This document shows positions 16,179 to 25,002 of a stretch of 64,000 nucleotides of DNA, piece by piece. Location of the stretch: positions 151,560-215,559 of the forward strand of contig NZ_LQOL01000058.1 of assembly GCF_002101555.1 (NCBI RefSeq), given 5' to 3'. The DNA comes from Mycolicibacterium canariasense (GTDB lineage Bacteria; Actinomycetota; Actinomycetes; Mycobacteriales; Mycobacteriaceae). The translations under genes and the position numbers were made by a program. Within the stretch, counting starts at the first letter, position 1; each line of letters opens with the position of its first letter. The notes under the pieces are model-generated. The model had not been told where the DNA came from. It ran no database searches and worked only from the letters and a program-made list of their open reading frames with translations.

Positions 16179-18160
16179 TGCAGAGTCGACCCATCGAACG
16201 CCCCGCCGATCTGACCGATGACTGGCTGACCGCGACGGTGGGCGCCGGCCGGATCATCGACCACGACGTCGAACGGATCGGCACCGGCCAGATGAGCGAG
16301 TGCTACCGGCTCCGGCTGCGGTATGCCGACGGCGAGAGCGGCCCGGCCTCGGTGGTGCTCAAAGTCGCCGCCACCGACCCGAACAGCCGCGCCACCGGGC
16401 TGGCGATGGGTCTCTACGAGCGCGAGGTCCGGTTCTACGCCGAGATCGCGCCGAAGCTGGGTGGGGCGGCGGTGAACCCGTTCGCGCCGTGCTTCCACCA
16501 TGCCTACGATCCCGAGTCCGGGTCGTTCGATCTGCTGCTGGGTGATGCCGCACCGGCCACCGTGGGTGACGAGATCCGCGGCGCCACAGCCCACCAGGCG
16601 ACGCTGGCCGTGCACCAGCTGGGCCTGGTGCACGGCCCCCTGCTCGGCGATCCGGAGCTGGCCGGCGCCGGCTGGCTGAACCGGGACGCCCCGCTGAATC
16701 AGGCGCTGATCGCCGGGCTGTACGCGGGTTTCACCGAACGGTACGGCGACCGTATCGACCCGCGGCACCGGCGGGTGTGCGACCGGTTGGTGGCCGCGTT
16801 CGACGGGTATCTGGCGCAGGAGTCGGCGGCGGCCAAAGGCCTGGTGCACGGCGACTTTCGGCTGGACAACCTGCTGTTCGGCGCTCCCGGGGCGCAGCGC
16901 CCGCTGACGGTGGTGGACTGGCAGACGGTGACCTGGGGCCCGGCCCTGACCGACGTGGCCTATTTCCTCGGCTGCGCCCTGGAACCGGAGGTGCGGCGCG
17001 CGCATTACGACGATCTGCTGGCGACCTATCGCGGTGCGCTCGGTACCGATGTGCTCGGTCTCGACGAGGTGCGCGACGGCGTGCGCAGGCAGAGCTTCTT
17101 CGGGGTGATGATGGCGATCGTCTCCTCGATGCTGGTCGAACGAACCGATCGGGGCGACGAGATGTTCATGACGATGCTGTACCGGCACTGCGAGCATGTG
17201 CTGGACACCGACGCGCTGGCGGTGCTCCCGGAACCGGCTGTACCGCAGGCACTTACACCTGCCCCGGGGGACGAGCACCCGCACCCGCCGACCGATGAAC
17301 CGCTGTGGAGTGAAAGCTGGTACTTCGACTTCGTCGACGCGTCGCAAGGCATCGGCGGGTGGGTGCGGCTGGGGTTGATTCCCAACCAGCACACCGCGTG
17401 GGTCAACGCGCTGGTGTGCGGACCGGACATGCCGACGGTGGCCGTCAACAATTTCCAGGTCGCCCTGCCCGCCGAACCCGGCCACATCGGCACCGCCGGG
17501 TTCGAGCTGCGGTTGAGCCCCAGCGATCCGCTGTGCAGCTACCGGGTGAGCATCCGCGGGCGCGGCGAGTCCTTCGGCGACCCCGCGGACCTGCTGCGCG
17601 GCACGGCGGGTCGGCCCACCGATCTCGCGCTGGCACTGGACTTCACCACGGCCGGAACGCCCTACCAGTACCGGATCACCCCGCGTTACGAGATCCCCTG
17701 TACCGTCAGCGGAACGGTGACGGTGGGCGGCGCGCAGTACCGGCTGACGTCCGTTCCCGGACAACGGGATCACTCCTGGGGTGTGCGGGATTGGTGGAGC
17801 ATGGACTGGGTCTGGAGCGCCCTGCACCTCGAGGACGGCACCCACCTGCACGGCGTCGACATCCGCATTCCCGGCGTGCCCCCGGTCGGCATCGGTTATC
17901 AGCAGCGCGCCGGTGAACTCGTCGAGCTGCAGTCGGTACATGCCGCGAACACGTTTGCCGACAACGGTTTACCGCTGTCCTCGACGCTGACATTGGCACC
18001 CGGAGACCTCGAGGTGCAGGTGCACGTACGGGGCCACGCACCGGTACTGCTGGTCGCACCCGACGGCAGGGTCAGCCAGTTTCCCCGCGCGTGGGCGACG
18101 ATCACCACCGCCGACGGGCGCGCGGGTACCGGCTGGGTGGAGTGGAACCGCAACCTCTGA
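16178..18160 (+). CDS. APH-like kinase domain fused to CrtC/DUF7064-type domain
   Basis: A 660-residue two-part protein. Residues about 1-355 form an aminoglycoside-phosphotransferase-like kinase domain (EcKinase/APH fold) with the catalytic loop LVHGDFRLDNLLFG (H224, D226) and the metal motif VVDWQT (D247). Residues about 375-660 resemble the hydroxyneurosporene-synthase (CrtC)-like double lipocalin-type domains annotated DUF7064/DUF7065 in actinobacteria, with VPGQRDHSWGVRDWWSMDWV as a landmark. The GTG at 16178 follows a TAGGTT box by 7 bases. Kinases of this group phosphorylate small hydroxylated molecules; the fused domain might bind a hydrophobic substrate such as a steroid or isoprenoid. 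Substrate and role are unknown. It is followed 17 bp later by a YnfA-type gene. Confidence 0.82.
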   Translation: MQSRPIERPADLTDDWLTATVGAGRIIDHDVERIGTGQMSECYRLRLRYADGESGPASVVLKVAATDPNSRATGLAMGLYEREVRFYAEIAPKLGGAAVNPFAPCFHHAYDPESGSFDLLLGDAAPATVGDEIRGATAHQATLAVHQLGLVHGPLLGDPELAGAGWLNRDAPLNQALIAGLYAGFTERYGDRIDPRHRRVCDRLVAAFDGYLAQESAAAKGLVHGDFRLDNLLFGAPGAQRPLTVVDWQTVTWGPALTDVAYFLGCALEPEVRRAHYDDLLATYRGALGTDVLGLDEVRDGVRRQSFFGVMMAIVSSMLVERTDRGDEMFMTMLYRHCEHVLDTDALAVLPEPAVPQALTPAPGDEHPHPPTDEPLWSESWYFDFVDASQGIGGWVRLGLIPNQHTAWVNALVCGPDMPTVAVNNFQVALPAEPGHIGTAGFELRLSPSDPLCSYRVSIRGRGESFGDPADLLRGTAGRPTDLALALDFTTAGTPYQYRITPRYEIPCTVSGTVTVGGAQYRLTSVPGQRDHSWGVRDWWSMDWVWSALHLEDGTHLHGVDIRIPGVPPVGIGYQQRAGELVELQSVHAANTFADNGLPLSSTLTLAPGDLEVQVHVRGHAPVLLVAPDGRVSQFPRAWATITTADGRAGTGWVEWNRNL

Positions 18161-18177
18161 GCGGGCAAGCTTGGTCA

Positions 18178-18507
18178 ATGCTCGCAGTGAAGTCCGTCGC
18201 CTTGTTCGTGCTCGCCGCGGTGCTCGAGATCGGCGGCGCCTGGCTGGTGTGGCAGGGCGTGCGCGAGCACCGCGGCTGGTGGATGGTCGGCGCCGGGGTG
18301 ATCGCACTGGGCGCATATGGATTCGTCGCGGCATTCCAGCCGGATGCACAGTTCGGTCGGGTGCTGGCCGCCTACGGCGGCGTGTTCGTGGCGGGCTCGT
18401 TGGTATGGGGGATGCTGGCCGACGGGTTCCGGCCGGACCGCTGGGACGTCACCGGGGCGCTGGTCTGTCTGGTCGGGGTCGGGCTCATCATGTACGCCCC
18501 GCGCTAG
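18178..18507 (+). CDS. YnfA/UPF0060 family membrane protein
   Basis: A 109-residue membrane protein with four predicted helices (starting at about residues 5, 31, 60 and 88) and the family landmarks VLEIGGAWLVWQGVREHRGW, GAYGFVAAFQPDAQFGRVLAAYGG and GSLVWGMLADGFRPDRWD. UPF0060 proteins resemble small multidrug resistance pumps in size and topology, but transport has been shown for few of them. The stop codon overlaps that of the next, convergent gene by 4 bp (18504-18507, CTAG shared by both strands). Confidence 0.88.
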   Translation: MLAVKSVALFVLAAVLEIGGAWLVWQGVREHRGWWMVGAGVIALGAYGFVAAFQPDAQFGRVLAAYGGVFVAGSLVWGMLADGFRPDRWDVTGALVCLVGVGLIMYAPR

Positions 18508-19382
18508 AGGGCGTCGTCGTCCAACTCGTCGCGGCGCAGGCCCATCGGGGTGGCGGCGGGCACGTCGCCACCGGCCACCACCCGCCGGGTCAGCGGCGTC
18601 AGCGCGGCGAACAGGGCGGCCAACTGCTCGTCGTCGAGCACATCGAAGGCGGCCAGCGCCAGCCGGTCGGTGCCCTCCTCGATCCGGGCCTTGAGTTCGG
18701 TTCCGGCCGCCGTCAACGCCCCGGTTCCGTCGAGCAGCCCCCGGGTGGCCAACCGGTCCACCTGCTCCTGCCAGTCGTCATCGTCGTAATCCCTTGAAGG
18801 CGCGATCATCTCACGCGGTACCCGGCCGGCCGCGGCGTGCAGAACATTGCATTCCCGGCCGCTTATGCCGTGCGCGGCCAGCACCGCATTGTGGCCGTCA
18901 CCGCGGTGCTCCCGCAGCAATGTGGTGGCGTGCCAGAGTTTGGCCACCGGCTCCTCGGGCCACGGCAGTGCGACGTTGGCGGCGAACAATGCGCGTCCGT
19001 CGGCCGTGGCGGATCGGGCGGCGGTCTCCAACACCCCGGCCGCGGTGCGCACGGGCTCGTCATCGGTGATGCCGTAGCGGTGAAGTGTCGCCACCGCCCC
19101 GTCGGCACGGGCGGTCAATGCGGCAGCCGGTGCGGCGATCTCCCACGCCGCGGGCAGCGCCTTGTGCACCTGACGCACGGAGAAGTTGTAGAACAGCGCC
19201 GCGACCACCTCGGGGGCCACCCGCCCCAGGGGTGCCGACCGCGCGGCGAAGTACCCCATCCAGAATCCGCGATAACCCAGGCCGGCCAGCGCGGCGCGCG
19301 GCTCCGGCGCGAAGTAGGTGACTGCGTGCACGGGTTCCAGCCGGTCGAACAGTCGGCGGGCGACAGAGATCGGTCGAATCAT
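18504..19382 (-). CDS. SCO6745-family protein, function unknown
   Basis: A 292-residue protein of the actinobacterial SCO6745 family. It is helical throughout, with LEPVHAVTYFAPEPRAALA near the N-terminus and a C-terminal winged-helix-like part (WQEQVDRLATRGLLDGTGAL, then TELKARIEEGTDRLALAAFD). The ATG at 19382 is preferred to an in-frame TTG at 19394. It is divergent from a TetR gene 62 bp away and converges with the YnfA gene, overlapping it by 4 bp. The biochemical role of the family is not known to me; the winged-helix part might bind DNA. Confidence 0.75.
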   Translation of the reverse strand: MIRPISVARRLFDRLEPVHAVTYFAPEPRAALAGLGYRGFWMGYFAARSAPLGRVAPEVVAALFYNFSVRQVHKALPAAWEIAAPAAALTARADGAVATLHRYGITDDEPVRTAAGVLETAARSATADGRALFAANVALPWPEEPVAKLWHATTLLREHRGDGHNAVLAAHGISGRECNVLHAAAGRVPREMIAPSRDYDDDDWQEQVDRLATRGLLDGTGALTAAGTELKARIEEGTDRLALAAFDVLDDEQLAALFAALTPLTRRVVAGGDVPAATPMGLRRDELDDDAL

Positions 19383-19444
19383 GCCGTCAGTCAAGCACCA
19401 CCGAATCCGCGGTGGCCGGCGGCCGCCCCGGTAGGGTTTCGGCC

Positions 19445-20083
19445 ATGCAGGATGCGGCGGGATCCAGTTCGTCCCCGCAGGCTGATTCGACCATGGTGGA
19501 GCGGATCCGCGACACCGCGATGGCGTGCATCGCCGAGCGGGGTGTGGCGGGTACGTCGCTACGCACCATCGCCGACGCGGCCGAGGTGAGTGTGGGCCTC
19601 ATCCAGCACTACTTCGGCAGCAAGGCGAATTTGATCGCGGCGATCGACGAGCACGTGCTGCAGGTGTACGGCCGGTTGCTCGAGGAGCCCGAGCCGGCAC
19701 CGCAGGACGACCCGGACATCTATCGCGGCGGGACGGCACGGTTGTTCATCGAACGTCCGGACGTGGTGGATTATGTCGCCCGGGTGCTCACCGAGGAGGG
19801 ACCGACCGGTGCCACCATCTTCGACGGACTGGTCAAGATCAGTGCCACCCAGGGCGAGACGTTCACCGCCCGAGGGCTGGCCAGGCCCGATCTCGATCCG
19901 GTGTGGTCGGTGCTCAACCCGGTGCTGGTGCGGGTCGCGGCCAGCGTGTTACGCAGGCACGTCGAACGGCACATCCCCGGACCGCTGTACAGCCCGGAAC
20001 AGACCGTGCGCTGGGACGAGGCCACCACCAACCTGATCCGCCACGGTCAGCTCCGCCCCGGCCCGGAGCCGACTGAGGACTGA
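19445..20083 (+). CDS. TetR-family transcriptional regulator
   Basis: A 212-residue regulator. The N-terminal helix-turn-helix is clear: ACIAERGVAGTSLRTIADAA, then EVSVGLIQHYFGSKANLIAA (about residues 27-66). The C-terminal ligand domain is not assignable to a known inducer. The ATG at 19445 follows TAGGGT (19432-19437) by 7 bases, suggesting leaderless transcription. An in-frame GTG further upstream is unlikely for this reason. It is divergent from the SCO6745-family gene and converges with the gluconate regulator, ending 7 bp from it. Confidence 0.87.
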   Translation: MQDAAGSSSSPQADSTMVERIRDTAMACIAERGVAGTSLRTIADAAEVSVGLIQHYFGSKANLIAAIDEHVLQVYGRLLEEPEPAPQDDPDIYRGGTARLFIERPDVVDYVARVLTEEGPTGATIFDGLVKISATQGETFTARGLARPDLDPVWSVLNPVLVRVAASVLRRHVERHIPGPLYSPEQTVRWDEATTNLIRHGQLRPGPEPTED

Positions 20084-20090
20084 GCCGGCG

Positions 20091-20795
20091 TCAGCCATCC
20101 TCGGCGACCGCGCGGGCCGCCTCGTCGATGATGGCGCGCATCGCGCTTTCGGCACCCGCCTCATCGCGCAGCCGCACGGCGCGGGCCACCTCGTCGTGCA
20201 GCTCGATGGCCGCCGGGTTGGGCAGCTCCGGCATCATCCCGTGGTGGGTGCGCCCGGTGAGCACCTCGGCGACGACGGCGTTGAGGGCGCGGAACATCTC
20301 GTTGCCGCTGGCTTCCAGCAGGGTTTGGTGAAAGATCTTGTCCGCCTGCAGGTATGCCACCAAATCACCGGACCGGCCATGGACCACCATGTCGGACACC
20401 GCGGCGGCCATGATGCGGCACTGATGCGCGTTGGCCCGGCGCGCCGCGAGCGCCGCTGCCGCCGGCTCGAACCCGCGGCGTAGCTCCGACAGCGAGACCA
20501 ATTGGGCGGCCCGGTCCCCGGATTCGAGTCGCCAGCGAATCACCATGGGGTCGAACACATTCCAGTTTGCGGCGGGCTGGATGGTGATGCCGACCCGGCG
20601 GCGCGAGGCCACCAACCCCATCGACTCGAGCACGCGAATCGCCTCGCGCGCGACGCTGCGGGACACGCCGTGTTCGGCGCTCACCCCCTCGAGTGTGATC
20701 ACCGCGCCGGGTGGGTACTTCCCCGACACCACGGCGGCGCCCAGAGCGGTCAGCACGTTGTCGTGCAACGCGCTGACGTTTGGCGAGGCACTCAC
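20091..20795 (-). CDS. gntR: GntR/FadR-family regulator of the gluconate genes
   Basis: A 234-residue FadR-subfamily GntR regulator. Residues 10-75 form the winged helix (GAVITLEGVSAEHGVSRSVA, then REAIRVLESMGLVASRRRVG) and residues 95-230 the all-helical FCD effector domain, with the usual metal-binding histidines (HQTLLEASGNEMF and AIELHDEVARAV). It starts with GTG at 20795 and is divergent from gluconokinase and gluconate permease, so it most likely represses them and itself and releases DNA upon binding gluconate or a phosphorylated derivative. The assignment to gluconate rests on the gene neighbours. Confidence 0.85.
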   Translation of the reverse strand: MSASPNVSALHDNVLTALGAAVVSGKYPPGAVITLEGVSAEHGVSRSVAREAIRVLESMGLVASRRRVGITIQPAANWNVFDPMVIRWRLESGDRAAQLVSLSELRRGFEPAAAALAARRANAHQCRIMAAAVSDMVVHGRSGDLVAYLQADKIFHQTLLEASGNEMFRALNAVVAEVLTGRTHHGMMPELPNPAAIELHDEVARAVRLRDEAGAESAMRAIIDEAARAVAEDG

Positions 20796-20836
20796 GGTTA
20801 CATCGTGTCATAACTTCGTCGGTCGAGATTTAAAGC

Positions 20837-20853
20837 AGATCTATCTGTGATCT
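20837..20853. promoter_or_regulatory. Candidate GntR operator
   Basis: AGATC (20837-20841) and GATCT (20849-20853) form an inverted repeat with a 7-base gap in the 122-bp region between the divergent gntR and gntK. The region is AT-richer than its surroundings and is the only non-coding DNA between the regulator and its likely targets. The match to a FadR-type operator is loose. Confidence 0.35.
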
Positions 20854-20917
20854 TCTTGCAATAGTCATATCTTTGCGGCAAGCTATGTGAGGTCAACCAC
20901 AGCAAGGGCAGGTAGCA

Positions 20918-21433
20918 ATGGTTCTCAGGCCGGCGTCGCCGATCGTCGTCATGGGCGTCTCGGGATCCGGGAAGTCGACGGTCGGCGCGGCTCTGGCGCA
21001 GCGGCTCCGGGTGCCGTTCGCCGACGCGGACGACTTTCACCCGGCCGCCAACATCGAGAAGATGAAGGCGGGTCATCCCCTCGACGACGATGATCGTCGT
21101 CCGTGGCTGGAGGCCATCGGCCAATGGCTGGGGGAGCACTGCGGCGACGGCGGGGTGATGAGCTGCTCGGCGCTCAAGCGCCGGTACCGCGATCAGCTGC
21201 GTGAGCACTGCGCGAGCACCGAGTTCCTGCACCTGAGCGGCACACCGGAGATCATCGGTGCCCGTCAGGCCAGCAGGCCGGGCCACTTCATGCCGGCCTC
21301 GCTGCTGGCATCCCAATTCGACACCTTGGAACCGCTGGAGCAGGACGAGGCAGGTGTCGTCATCGACGTCGGCCGCAGCATCGACTCCATCGTCGACACC
21401 TACATCTCACTCACCGGAGGAGAGCCCCGATGA
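20918..21433 (+). CDS. gntK: Gluconokinase
   Basis: Gluconokinase phosphorylates D-gluconate to 6-phosphogluconate, feeding the pentose phosphate pathway. The 171-residue product has the P-loop VMGVSGSGKSTVG (residues 11-23), the family's DADDFHPAANIEKMKAGHPL and the SCSALKRRYRDQLR motif, all typical of the GntK/IdnK type. It starts at ATG 20918 with a weak purine ribosome site and overlaps the permease gene by 4 bp (ATGA). With the divergent gntR and downstream gntP it forms a self-contained gluconate module. Confidence 0.94.
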   Translation: MVLRPASPIVVMGVSGSGKSTVGAALAQRLRVPFADADDFHPAANIEKMKAGHPLDDDDRRPWLEAIGQWLGEHCGDGGVMSCSALKRRYRDQLREHCASTEFLHLSGTPEIIGARQASRPGHFMPASLLASQFDTLEPLEQDEAGVVIDVGRSIDSIVDTYISLTGGEPR

Positions 21434-22827
21434 TCGACACCGTCACCCTGCTGGCCGACGCCCCCAAGCTCGTGGAGCCGGTTGCCGCAGCGCCGCAGCT
21501 GATCCTGGCCTTCCTCGTCGGCATCGGCGTCATCGTCGTGCTGATCACGGTGGTCAAGCTGCATCCGTTCCTGGCGCTCATCTTCGGCGGGCTGACCGTG
21601 GGATTGGTTGCCGGCGAGAATCTCACCAAGGTGCTGAAATCGTTCACCGACGGTTTCGGGTCGACAGCGGCCAGCGTGGGCATCCTCATCGCGCTCGGCG
21701 CCATGTTCGCCAAACTGCTCGCCGACTCCGGCGGCGCCGACGAGATCGTCGACACCATCGTGGGTGCCGCCTCACCGCGCATGTTGCCGTGGGCCATGGC
21801 ACTGGTCGGTGCGATCATCGGCCTGCCGATGTTCTTCGAGATCGGTCTGGTGCTGTTGATGCCGGTCATCTACCTGGTGTCCCGGCGGTCGCAGCAGTCG
21901 CTGATCACCATCGGCATCCCCGCCCTGGCCGGCCTGTCGGCGATGCACGGTTTCGTGCCGCCGCACCCGGGGCCGCTGACCGCGGTCGGCCTGCTCAACG
22001 CCGACCTGGGCATCACCCTGGGTCTCGGTGTGCTGGTGGCCATCCCGACGATCATCGTGGCGGGCCCGCTGTTCGGCCGGCTGGCCGGAACCTGGGTGGT
22101 GGTGGACGCACCGGACACCTTCGACGCCGACCCGCAGGCCGAGGGCGCCCAGCAGCGACATCCGTCATTCGGCATCACCCTGTTCTCGGTGCTGCTACCG
22201 GTCGCGCTGATGCTCGGCAAGGCGCTCGCCGACATCTTCATCGACGACGAAAAGCAATGGCTCCGACAGATTCTCGACGCCCTGGGCACTCCGCTCGTCG
22301 CGCTGCTGCTCGCCGTCGTCGTCGGGATCTTCACCCTCGGCAAGGGCGCCGGCATGAGCCGCGCCGCGATCACCGGTTGCATCGAATCGAGCCTGCCCCC
22401 GGTCGCGGGCATCATCCTGATCGTCGCCGCGGGCGGCGGCTTCAAGCAGGTGCTGGTCGACAGCGGCATCGGCACCATGCTGGCCCGGTGGGCCGAGGGT
22501 GTGCACATCTCGGTGCTGGTACTGGCCTGGGTGCTGGCCGTGCTGATCCGGTTGGCGACGGGCTCGGCCACGGTGGCCACCATCACCGCGTCGTCGTTGA
22601 TACTCGGCCTGGTCGAAGGCATGAGCACCGGCCAGGTATCGCTGGTGGTGCTGGCCGTCGGCGCCGGATCGCTGTTCTTCTCGCACGTCAACGACGCCGG
22701 ATTCTGGTTGGTCAACCAGTACTTCCGGCTCAGCGTCGGTCAGACCATCAAGACCTGGTCGATCATGGAGACGGTGCTGTCGGTCAGTGGTCTGGCGGTC
22801 GTCCTGATCCTGGATATCTTCGTGTAG
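21430..22827 (+). CDS. gntP: GntP-family gluconate permease
   Basis: A 465-residue proton-coupled gluconate:H+ symporter of the GntP family, with about 12-14 membrane segments. Landmarks are LHPFLALIFGGLTVGLVAGE, GLPMFFEIGLVLLMPVIYLV, the GMHGFVPPHPGP-type motif (here SAMHGFVPPHPGPLTAVG, near residue 175) and the C-terminal FFSHVNDAGFWLVNQYF. The cytoplasmic loop near residues 225-240 is acidic. It overlaps gntK by 4 bp and is surely co-transcribed and co-regulated with it. The stop region carries a short direct repeat (TGTAGCGC twice, 22825-22839). Confidence 0.94.
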   Translation: MIDTVTLLADAPKLVEPVAAAPQLILAFLVGIGVIVVLITVVKLHPFLALIFGGLTVGLVAGENLTKVLKSFTDGFGSTAASVGILIALGAMFAKLLADSGGADEIVDTIVGAASPRMLPWAMALVGAIIGLPMFFEIGLVLLMPVIYLVSRRSQQSLITIGIPALAGLSAMHGFVPPHPGPLTAVGLLNADLGITLGLGVLVAIPTIIVAGPLFGRLAGTWVVVDAPDTFDADPQAEGAQQRHPSFGITLFSVLLPVALMLGKALADIFIDDEKQWLRQILDALGTPLVALLLAVVVGIFTLGKGAGMSRAAITGCIESSLPPVAGIILIVAAGGGFKQVLVDSGIGTMLARWAEGVHISVLVLAWVLAVLIRLATGSATVATITASSLILGLVEGMSTGQVSLVVLAVGAGSLFFSHVNDAGFWLVNQYFRLSVGQTIKTWSIMETVLSVSGLAVVLILDIFV

Positions 22828-22839
22828 CGCTGTGTAGCG

Positions 22840-23166
22840 CTAGGGGCTCTGCCTGGGGCGGGTGTCGACCTGCGGCACCTTCACCCAGCCCGGGTTGTTC
22901 ACGAAGTCGGCGAGGCACCCGGGCAAACCGCGGCACGCGATGATCGCCCCGGCACTGGGCGCGGCCCCGATGGCCGGCGGCGGGGTGACCACCAGATCGC
23001 AGTTGGTGGTGTAGGCGCCGACCTGCTGCTTGCCGACCAGCACACCTTGATTCGGACACGTCGCCACCGCTGCCGCGGGTTCGGACAGCACGGCCGGGCC
23101 GACGAGCGCGGCGACCGCACCGCCGGCGATCAGGCCGGCGGCCGCCCAACGCGACACCCTGTGCAT
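22840..23166 (-). CDS. Small secreted protein, function unknown
   Basis: A 108-residue protein with a signal peptide (MHRVSRWAAAGLIAGGAVAA, cleavage probably after AAAVA near residue 35). The mature part has four cysteines (TCPNQG, TNCDLV, ACRGLPGCLADF) consistent with two disulfides, and ends NPGWVKVPQVDTRP. Similar small Cys-containing exported proteins are common in mycobacteria. The start lies 6 bases after a TATTCT hexamer read on the minus strand (23178-23173), the clearest leaderless promoter in the window. It converges with gntP. Confidence 0.75.
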   Translation of the reverse strand: MHRVSRWAAAGLIAGGAVAALVGPAVLSEPAAAVATCPNQGVLVGKQQVGAYTTNCDLVVTPPPAIGAAPSAGAIIACRGLPGCLADFVNNPGWVKVPQVDTRPRQSP

Positions 23167-23187
23167 GTTCTGAGAATACGCTGGATG

Positions 23188-24120
23188 TCACGCCGATTTC
23201 GGGCCCGGCGCCGGCCGCGGCCAGTCACGCACGGGCAGCGGGCCCGCCGGTGGCCGAAGCCGGTCCAGCACCGCCCGCAGCGGCGGCCACCCGGCGCGGC
23301 CGCGCCGGGTGACCGCGTACGTGGTCAGCACGACGCTGGGGTCGGCGAGGTGCATCACCCTGACTCCGGGCATGGTGGGGCGGCCCACCGGCAGGAGCCC
23401 GACACCGTAGCCGCCGATGATGAGGTCCTCCACCAGGTCCAGGCTGTCGATCTGATGGGCGATGCGCGGTGTGAAGCCGGCCAGCGCACCCAGCGCGCGC
23501 AGCGCCACCTCGTCGGCGGTGTTGCGCGAGTTGACAATCCACGCGCGGTCCGCGTAGGCGCTGATGTCGACCGGTGCATCGGTATGTCCGGCTTGCTCCG
23601 GAACGCCCAGGCCCCACGGGATCGACCACAGCGGCACCGTTTCCAGCACCGGGCTGGGCGCCGCGGGGGCGAGGTTGTAGTCGTAGGTGAGCGCCAGGTC
23701 CAGATCATCATCGGTGAGCAGACGGAACGCCTCGATCGGTTCGTACTCGCTGATCACGATGTCGATACCGGGATGGTGGGCCGTCAGCTCCGGCACGATG
23801 GGCAGCAGCGAGACGCGGATCCCGGTCGCGAAGCCCCCGACCCGCAGGGTTCCCGCGGGTTCGGCGTGCGGATCGAGATCCAGTCGGGCCGCGTCGAGGG
23901 CGGCCAGGATCGTCACGGCGTGATCGGCGAGGCGCCGACCGGCCGGCGTGAGCCGGACCCGCCGGCCGTCCGGTTCGATGAGCGTGGCACCGGTTTCCTT
24001 GGCGAGCGCGGCCAGCTGCTGCGAGACCGTCGACGTGGTCAGGTGGTGGGCATCGGCAACCGCACGCATCGAACCGAGCCGCGACAAGGTCAGCAACAGT
24101 TGTAGTCGGCGGGGATCCAT
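23188..24120 (-). CDS. LysR-family transcriptional regulator
   Basis: A 310-residue LysR-type regulator. The N-terminal winged helix reads LQLLLTLSRLGSMRAVADAH and HLTTSTVSQQLAALAKETGA (residues 5-45), and the periplasmic-binding-protein-like effector domain follows from about residue 88 (GTLRVGGFATGIRVSLLPIV). The ATG at 24120 gives the canonical MDPRRLQLLL start; upstream in-frame starts are less likely. A CACAAT hexamer is 6 bases upstream. It is divergent from a thioesterase gene 59 bp away, its most likely target. The effector is unknown. Confidence 0.88.
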   Translation of the reverse strand: MDPRRLQLLLTLSRLGSMRAVADAHHLTTSTVSQQLAALAKETGATLIEPDGRRVRLTPAGRRLADHAVTILAALDAARLDLDPHAEPAGTLRVGGFATGIRVSLLPIVPELTAHHPGIDIVISEYEPIEAFRLLTDDDLDLALTYDYNLAPAAPSPVLETVPLWSIPWGLGVPEQAGHTDAPVDISAYADRAWIVNSRNTADEVALRALGALAGFTPRIAHQIDSLDLVEDLIIGGYGVGLLPVGRPTMPGVRVMHLADPSVVLTTYAVTRRGRAGWPPLRAVLDRLRPPAGPLPVRDWPRPAPGPKSA

Positions 24121-24179
24121 CCGCCCATTGTGCGGCCCCGAACCACGGCTTCGTCGCGCCGCTGTGCGACGATGCGCCG

Positions 24180-24989
24180 ATGGCACGTCCGTTTCATTTC
24201 AGCCAGGTCGAGGAGGGCACCTTCGTGCCCACCGAGTACGCGCAGAGCCACTGGGGTCCGGACCACCTCAACGGGCCGGCGCTCGTCGGTCTGGTGGCGC
24301 GCGCGCTGGAAACCGCGTTCGGGCGTCCCGAATTCCTGCCGGCCCGGCTGACGGTCGATCTTTTCAAGGCCGCCCGCGGTGTACCGACGACCGCCAAACT
24401 CGCCCTGGTCCGCGACGGTCATCGCGTCCGCAATGCCGAGTGTGAGCTGATCCAGGACGGCGTGCCGGTGGTCCGCGCGGTCATGGTGCAGTATCGCCTC
24501 TCGGCGCCGCCGCGCGGCCGGGAATGGGTTCCGTCGACGAGCTTCACGGGCCCGGTCCAGCGGGACGACACCAGGGGAATCGGCATCTGCAGCGATGACG
24601 TCGGTTGGACGGGCGCCATCGCCGATCACCAGAACACCTCGCGCAAGCGTTTCGTCAACCGGACCATCGCCGTCGTCGAGGGCGATACGAACTCGCCGTT
24701 CGTGCGAGCCGCCATGGCCGCCGAGGGCACCAGCCTGGTCACCAATCTCGGCACGGCGGGCGTCGGGTACATCAACGGCGACCTGACCGTGGCGCTGTCC
24801 CGGCTACCCAGCGACGAGTGGATCGGCGTTCAGGCCGACTCGCACTGGACCTCGGACGGCATCTCGGTGGGCACGTCGACCCTCTTCGACGGTGTCGGCC
24901 CGGTCGGGACCGGCATGGTGACCGCCGTCGCCAATCCGGCCGCGCAGATCGACTTCGCCAACGACCCGTTTCCCGAACGGACCCGCTGA
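24180..24989 (+). CDS. Acyl-CoA thioesterase-like double hotdog protein
   Basis: A 269-residue protein of the TesB-like thioesterase group (two hotdog domains, about residues 20-115 and 150-262). Landmarks are TEYAQSHWGPDHLNGPALVG and the strand LTVDLFKAARGVPTTAKLAL in the first half and WIGVQADSHWTSDGISVGTS in the second. Such enzymes hydrolyse acyl-CoA thioesters, or in actinobacteria act as acyl-CoA-binding relatives. The gene is divergent from a LysR regulator. Neither substrate length nor physiological pathway can be read from the sequence. Confidence 0.8.
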   Translation: MARPFHFSQVEEGTFVPTEYAQSHWGPDHLNGPALVGLVARALETAFGRPEFLPARLTVDLFKAARGVPTTAKLALVRDGHRVRNAECELIQDGVPVVRAVMVQYRLSAPPRGREWVPSTSFTGPVQRDDTRGIGICSDDVGWTGAIADHQNTSRKRFVNRTIAVVEGDTNSPFVRAAMAAEGTSLVTNLGTAGVGYINGDLTVALSRLPSDEWIGVQADSHWTSDGISVGTSTLFDGVGPVGTGMVTAVANPAAQIDFANDPFPERTR

Positions 24990-25002
24990 GACTGCCTCGA
25001 TC

